Source: an uncultured Bacilli bacterium
GTDB taxonomy: Bacteria > Bacillota_I > Bacilli_A > RF39 > UBA660
Reading direction: 5' to 3'
DNA length: 40,337 nucleotides
Assembly (NCBI GenBank): GCA_947626655.1
Contig: CANQTA010000008.1
Location: 1-40,337 of the forward strand
The translations under genes and the position numbers were made by a program. The notes under the pieces were generated by a model. It ran no database searches. It worked only from the letters and a program-made list of their open reading frames with translations, and was not told where the DNA came from. Of the stretch, positions 38,808 to 40,337 are shown in pieces (within the stretch, counting starts at the first letter, position 1; each line of letters starts with the position of its first letter).

Positions 38808-40067
38808 ATGAAAAATGTACACGAAATTGAAATTAAATTAGAAGGCGAAAAATGGACTAAATGTTTAGATAATGCTTACAAAAAACAAAATAAAGAAATT
38901 AAAATTGATGGGTTTCGTAAAGGTTGTGCTCCAAAAGATGTTTTTATTAAAAAATATGGAATTGAATCTTTATATCAAGATGCTGTTGATGAAGCCATTA
39001 ATGTTGCTTATAAAGAATTATTAGATGAACATAAACTTATTCCGGTAGTAGAACCAGCTGTTGATGTTACAGGTATTTCTGATGGTTCAGTTATTTTTAA
39101 ATTTACAATCATTACTAAACCAGATGTTAAGTTATCAGAATATAAAAATTTAGGAGTTAAGAAAGAAAAAGCTAAAGTATCTAAAGAAGAATTAAATCAA
39201 GAAATTGAACACTTAAGAAATGAATTAGCAGAAGTTATTGTTAAAGAAAATGGTGAAGTAGTTGATGGTGACACCGTAGTTATTGATTTTGATGGTTATG
39301 TTGATGGTAAACCTTTAGATGGTGGTAAGGGGGAAAATTATCCATTAGAAATTGGTTCACATACTTTTATTCCTGGATTTGAAGAAGGTTTAATTGGTCA
39401 TAAAGAAAATGATGAATTAGAATTAAATTTAAAATTTCCAGAAAATTATGTAGAAGATTTAAAAAATAAAGATGTTACTTTTAAAGTTAAGATTCATGAA
39501 ATTAAGACAAAAGTATTACCAGAAATTAATTCAGACTTTTTTGCGGATTTAGGTTTAGAAGTAAAAACAGAAGAAGAATTTAGAAAAGAAGTAGAAAAAA
39601 CTATCAAAGAAAGAAAAGAAAAAGATTTAGAAGATCAATTTATTGAAGATTTACTTGCTAAGGCTAGTGAAAACTTAGAGGTAGAAATTAATCCGGAAAT
39701 TTTAGCAGCTGAAGTTCATCAAATGATTGATGGATATGCAAGACAATTAAAAATGCAAGGTATTGATATAGAACAATATTATAAAATAACAGGAACTACT
39801 CATGAAGATTTACATAAACAAATGGAGCCAGAAGCTTTAAAGAGAATTAAATATCGTTATGTTATTGAATTTATAGCAGAAAATGAAAAAATTGACTTTA
39901 AAGAAAGTGAAGTTGAAGCTAGAGCTAAAGAAATGGCTGAAAATTATGGTATTTCTGTTGAAGAACTTCTTAAAGCCTATGGTTCACTTGAAGTGGTTAA
40001 ATATGATATGCGGATGCATAGAGCTTTAGAAATTCTTAAAGAAAGTAATGAAAAAGAAAATAAATAA
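38808..40067 (+). CDS. tig: Trigger factor
   Basis: A 419-residue ribosome-associated chaperone and peptidyl-prolyl isomerase. The N-terminal ribosome-binding domain has the loop IDGFRKGCAPKDV (family GFRxGxxP). The FKBP-type PPIase domain spans about residues 145-235 (GDTVVIDFDGYVDGKPLDGG and IPGFEEGLIGHKENDELEL). The C-terminal helical arms form the chaperone cradle. It normally precedes clpX in Bacillota. Here the next element is the 5' end of a surface-protein cassette, so the tig–clpX link appears broken at this point. RBS AAAGAGG lies five bases before ATG. Confidence 0.96.
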   Translation: MKNVHEIEIKLEGEKWTKCLDNAYKKQNKEIKIDGFRKGCAPKDVFIKKYGIESLYQDAVDEAINVAYKELLDEHKLIPVVEPAVDVTGISDGSVIFKFTIITKPDVKLSEYKNLGVKKEKAKVSKEELNQEIEHLRNELAEVIVKENGEVVDGDTVVIDFDGYVDGKPLDGGKGENYPLEIGSHTFIPGFEEGLIGHKENDELELNLKFPENYVEDLKNKDVTFKVKIHEIKTKVLPEINSDFFADLGLEVKTEEEFRKEVEKTIKERKEKDLEDQFIEDLLAKASENLEVEINPEILAAEVHQMIDGYARQLKMQGIDIEQYYKITGTTHEDLHKQMEPEALKRIKYRYVIEFIAENEKIDFKESEVEARAKEMAENYGISVEELLKAYGSLEVVKYDMRMHRALEILKESNEKENK

Positions 40068-40075
40068 TTAAACTG

Positions 40076-40100
40076 AGTTCTTTTAAAAAGAACTTTTTTT
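40076..40100 (+). terminator. Terminator after tig
   Basis: Stem AGTTCTTTT/AAAAGAACT with a minimal loop, followed by six to seven T. Confidence 0.8.
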
Positions 40101-40124
40101 AATGTTTAAAATACAATAAATGGC

Positions 40125-40153
40125 TTGAAATAAAGAAGAATAATGATTATAAT
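40125..40153 (+). promoter_or_regulatory. Sigma-A promoter of surface cassette 3
   Basis: TTGAAA (40125-40130), a 17-base spacer and TATAAT (40148-40153), 58 bases before the leader ATG. The sequence from the -10 box to the ATG is almost identical to that of cassette 2. Confidence 0.85.
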
Positions 40154-40211
40154 TAAAGCAAGATATACATAATAAGAAGTATATATAAGTAAGAAAGGAA
40201 AAGAAAAAGAG

Positions 40212-40268
40212 ATGAAAGCCAAACTAAAATATTTTAGTTTGTTAATACCATTGGTATTAACAAACTAA
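40212..40268 (+). CDS. Truncated signal-peptide leader ORF, cassette 3
   Basis: ATG at 40212 encodes MKAKLKYFSLLIPLVLTN and stops at TAA 40266-40268 at the junction of the two 41-bp units. A single unit would let it continue as ...TNILPRLNLGER to the window end. The sequence after the repeats matches cassette 2 up to its last base, so a third surface gene probably begins just outside the window. Confidence 0.65.
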   Translation: MKAKLKYFSLLIPLVLTN

Positions 40269-40302
40269 AATATTTTAGTTTGTTAATACCATTGGTATTA
40301 AC
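40221..40302 (+). repeat. Two tandem 41-bp palindromic units (cassette 3)
   Basis: Units at 40221-40261 and 40262-40302 are identical, with the 20-bp palindrome AAACTAAAATATTTTAGTTT and arms GTTAATACCA/TGGTATTAAC around a central T. Position relative to the ATG is the same as in the other two cassettes. Confidence 0.95.
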
Positions 40303-40337
40303 AAATATCTTACCAAGATTAAATCTTGGAGAAAGAG

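Noticed and set aside
1-40337. A mycoplasma-type genetic code (TGA = Trp), suggested by the low GC and surface-protein families
   Set aside because: Conserved Trp positions use TGG, and TGA ends genes such as spoIVB and the DUF285 gene at 33077. Standard code fits throughout.

Overview
The window is very AT-rich (by eye well under 35 % GC) and uses the standard bacterial code: TGA is a stop and TGG encodes Trp. Gene order is that of a Gram-positive Bacillota genome. sigG–ylmC–lspA–rluD, dnaG–rpoD–trmK and ireB–ruvX–DUF1292–mltG–trmR–trhP1–trhP2–greA are all recognisable from Bacillus-type chromosomes. sigG, spoIVB and spoIIM point to an endospore former, or a lineage that kept spore genes. 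Together with the low GC and the many small-genome traits this suggests an uncultured gut-type member of the Bacilli/Erysipelotrichia-like lineages. That placement is inference.

Layout: 1-2103 is the 3' part of a large secreted GLUG-repeat protein. 2261-7017 holds sigG, ylmC, lspA, rluD, a small membrane protein, a rhomboid protease and an M23 endopeptidase. 7082-10115 is a second GLUG-repeat surface protein whose signal peptide is split by a 41-bp tandem duplication. 10200-14086 holds spoIVB, a DUF218 protein, a DUF368 lipid-carrier transporter and a PilB-type ATPase. 14226-17872 holds a divergent RnfC/RnfD pair and a thioester-domain-like adhesin. 17959-22425 is the dnaG–rpoD–trmK block. 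22516-25606 holds pilC, pilD, a Prli42-like microprotein and spoIIM. 25664-27262 holds an orphan ATPase and two paralogous XRE regulators. 27359-33077 holds two large BspA-like (DUF285) surface proteins separated by a 709-bp stretch rich in palindromes, with a type I toxin-like microprotein. 33240-40067 is housekeeping sequence through tig, and 40125-40337 is the 5' end of a third surface-protein locus.

The most striking structure is a 5' cassette present at three places (7186, 30461 and 40212). Each has a near-consensus sigma-A promoter and an ATG followed, at codon 4, by exactly two tandem copies of a 41-bp unit made entirely of two adjoining palindromes. One copy encodes the basic and hydrophobic core of a signal peptide. 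Because 41 is not a multiple of three, and because the unit junction creates a TAA stop, the two-copy state truncates the leader at 18 codons. At 7186, removing one copy joins the ATG in frame to the 953-codon surface protein. At 30461, removing one copy makes the leader stop overlap the start codon of the DUF285 gene. Paired base changes keep the palindrome intact between loci while changing the encoded residues. This looks like a palindrome-driven ON/OFF switch for surface proteins. Copy-number variation itself is inferred, not observed.

The housekeeping operons show ordinary functions: tRNA wobble-uridine modification (trmR, trhP1, trhP2), cell wall (mltG, ireB, the DUF368 transporter), replication and transcription (dnaG, rpoD, greA) and protein folding (tig). 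pilB, pilC and pilD indicate a pilus or DNA-uptake machine whose genes are scattered.
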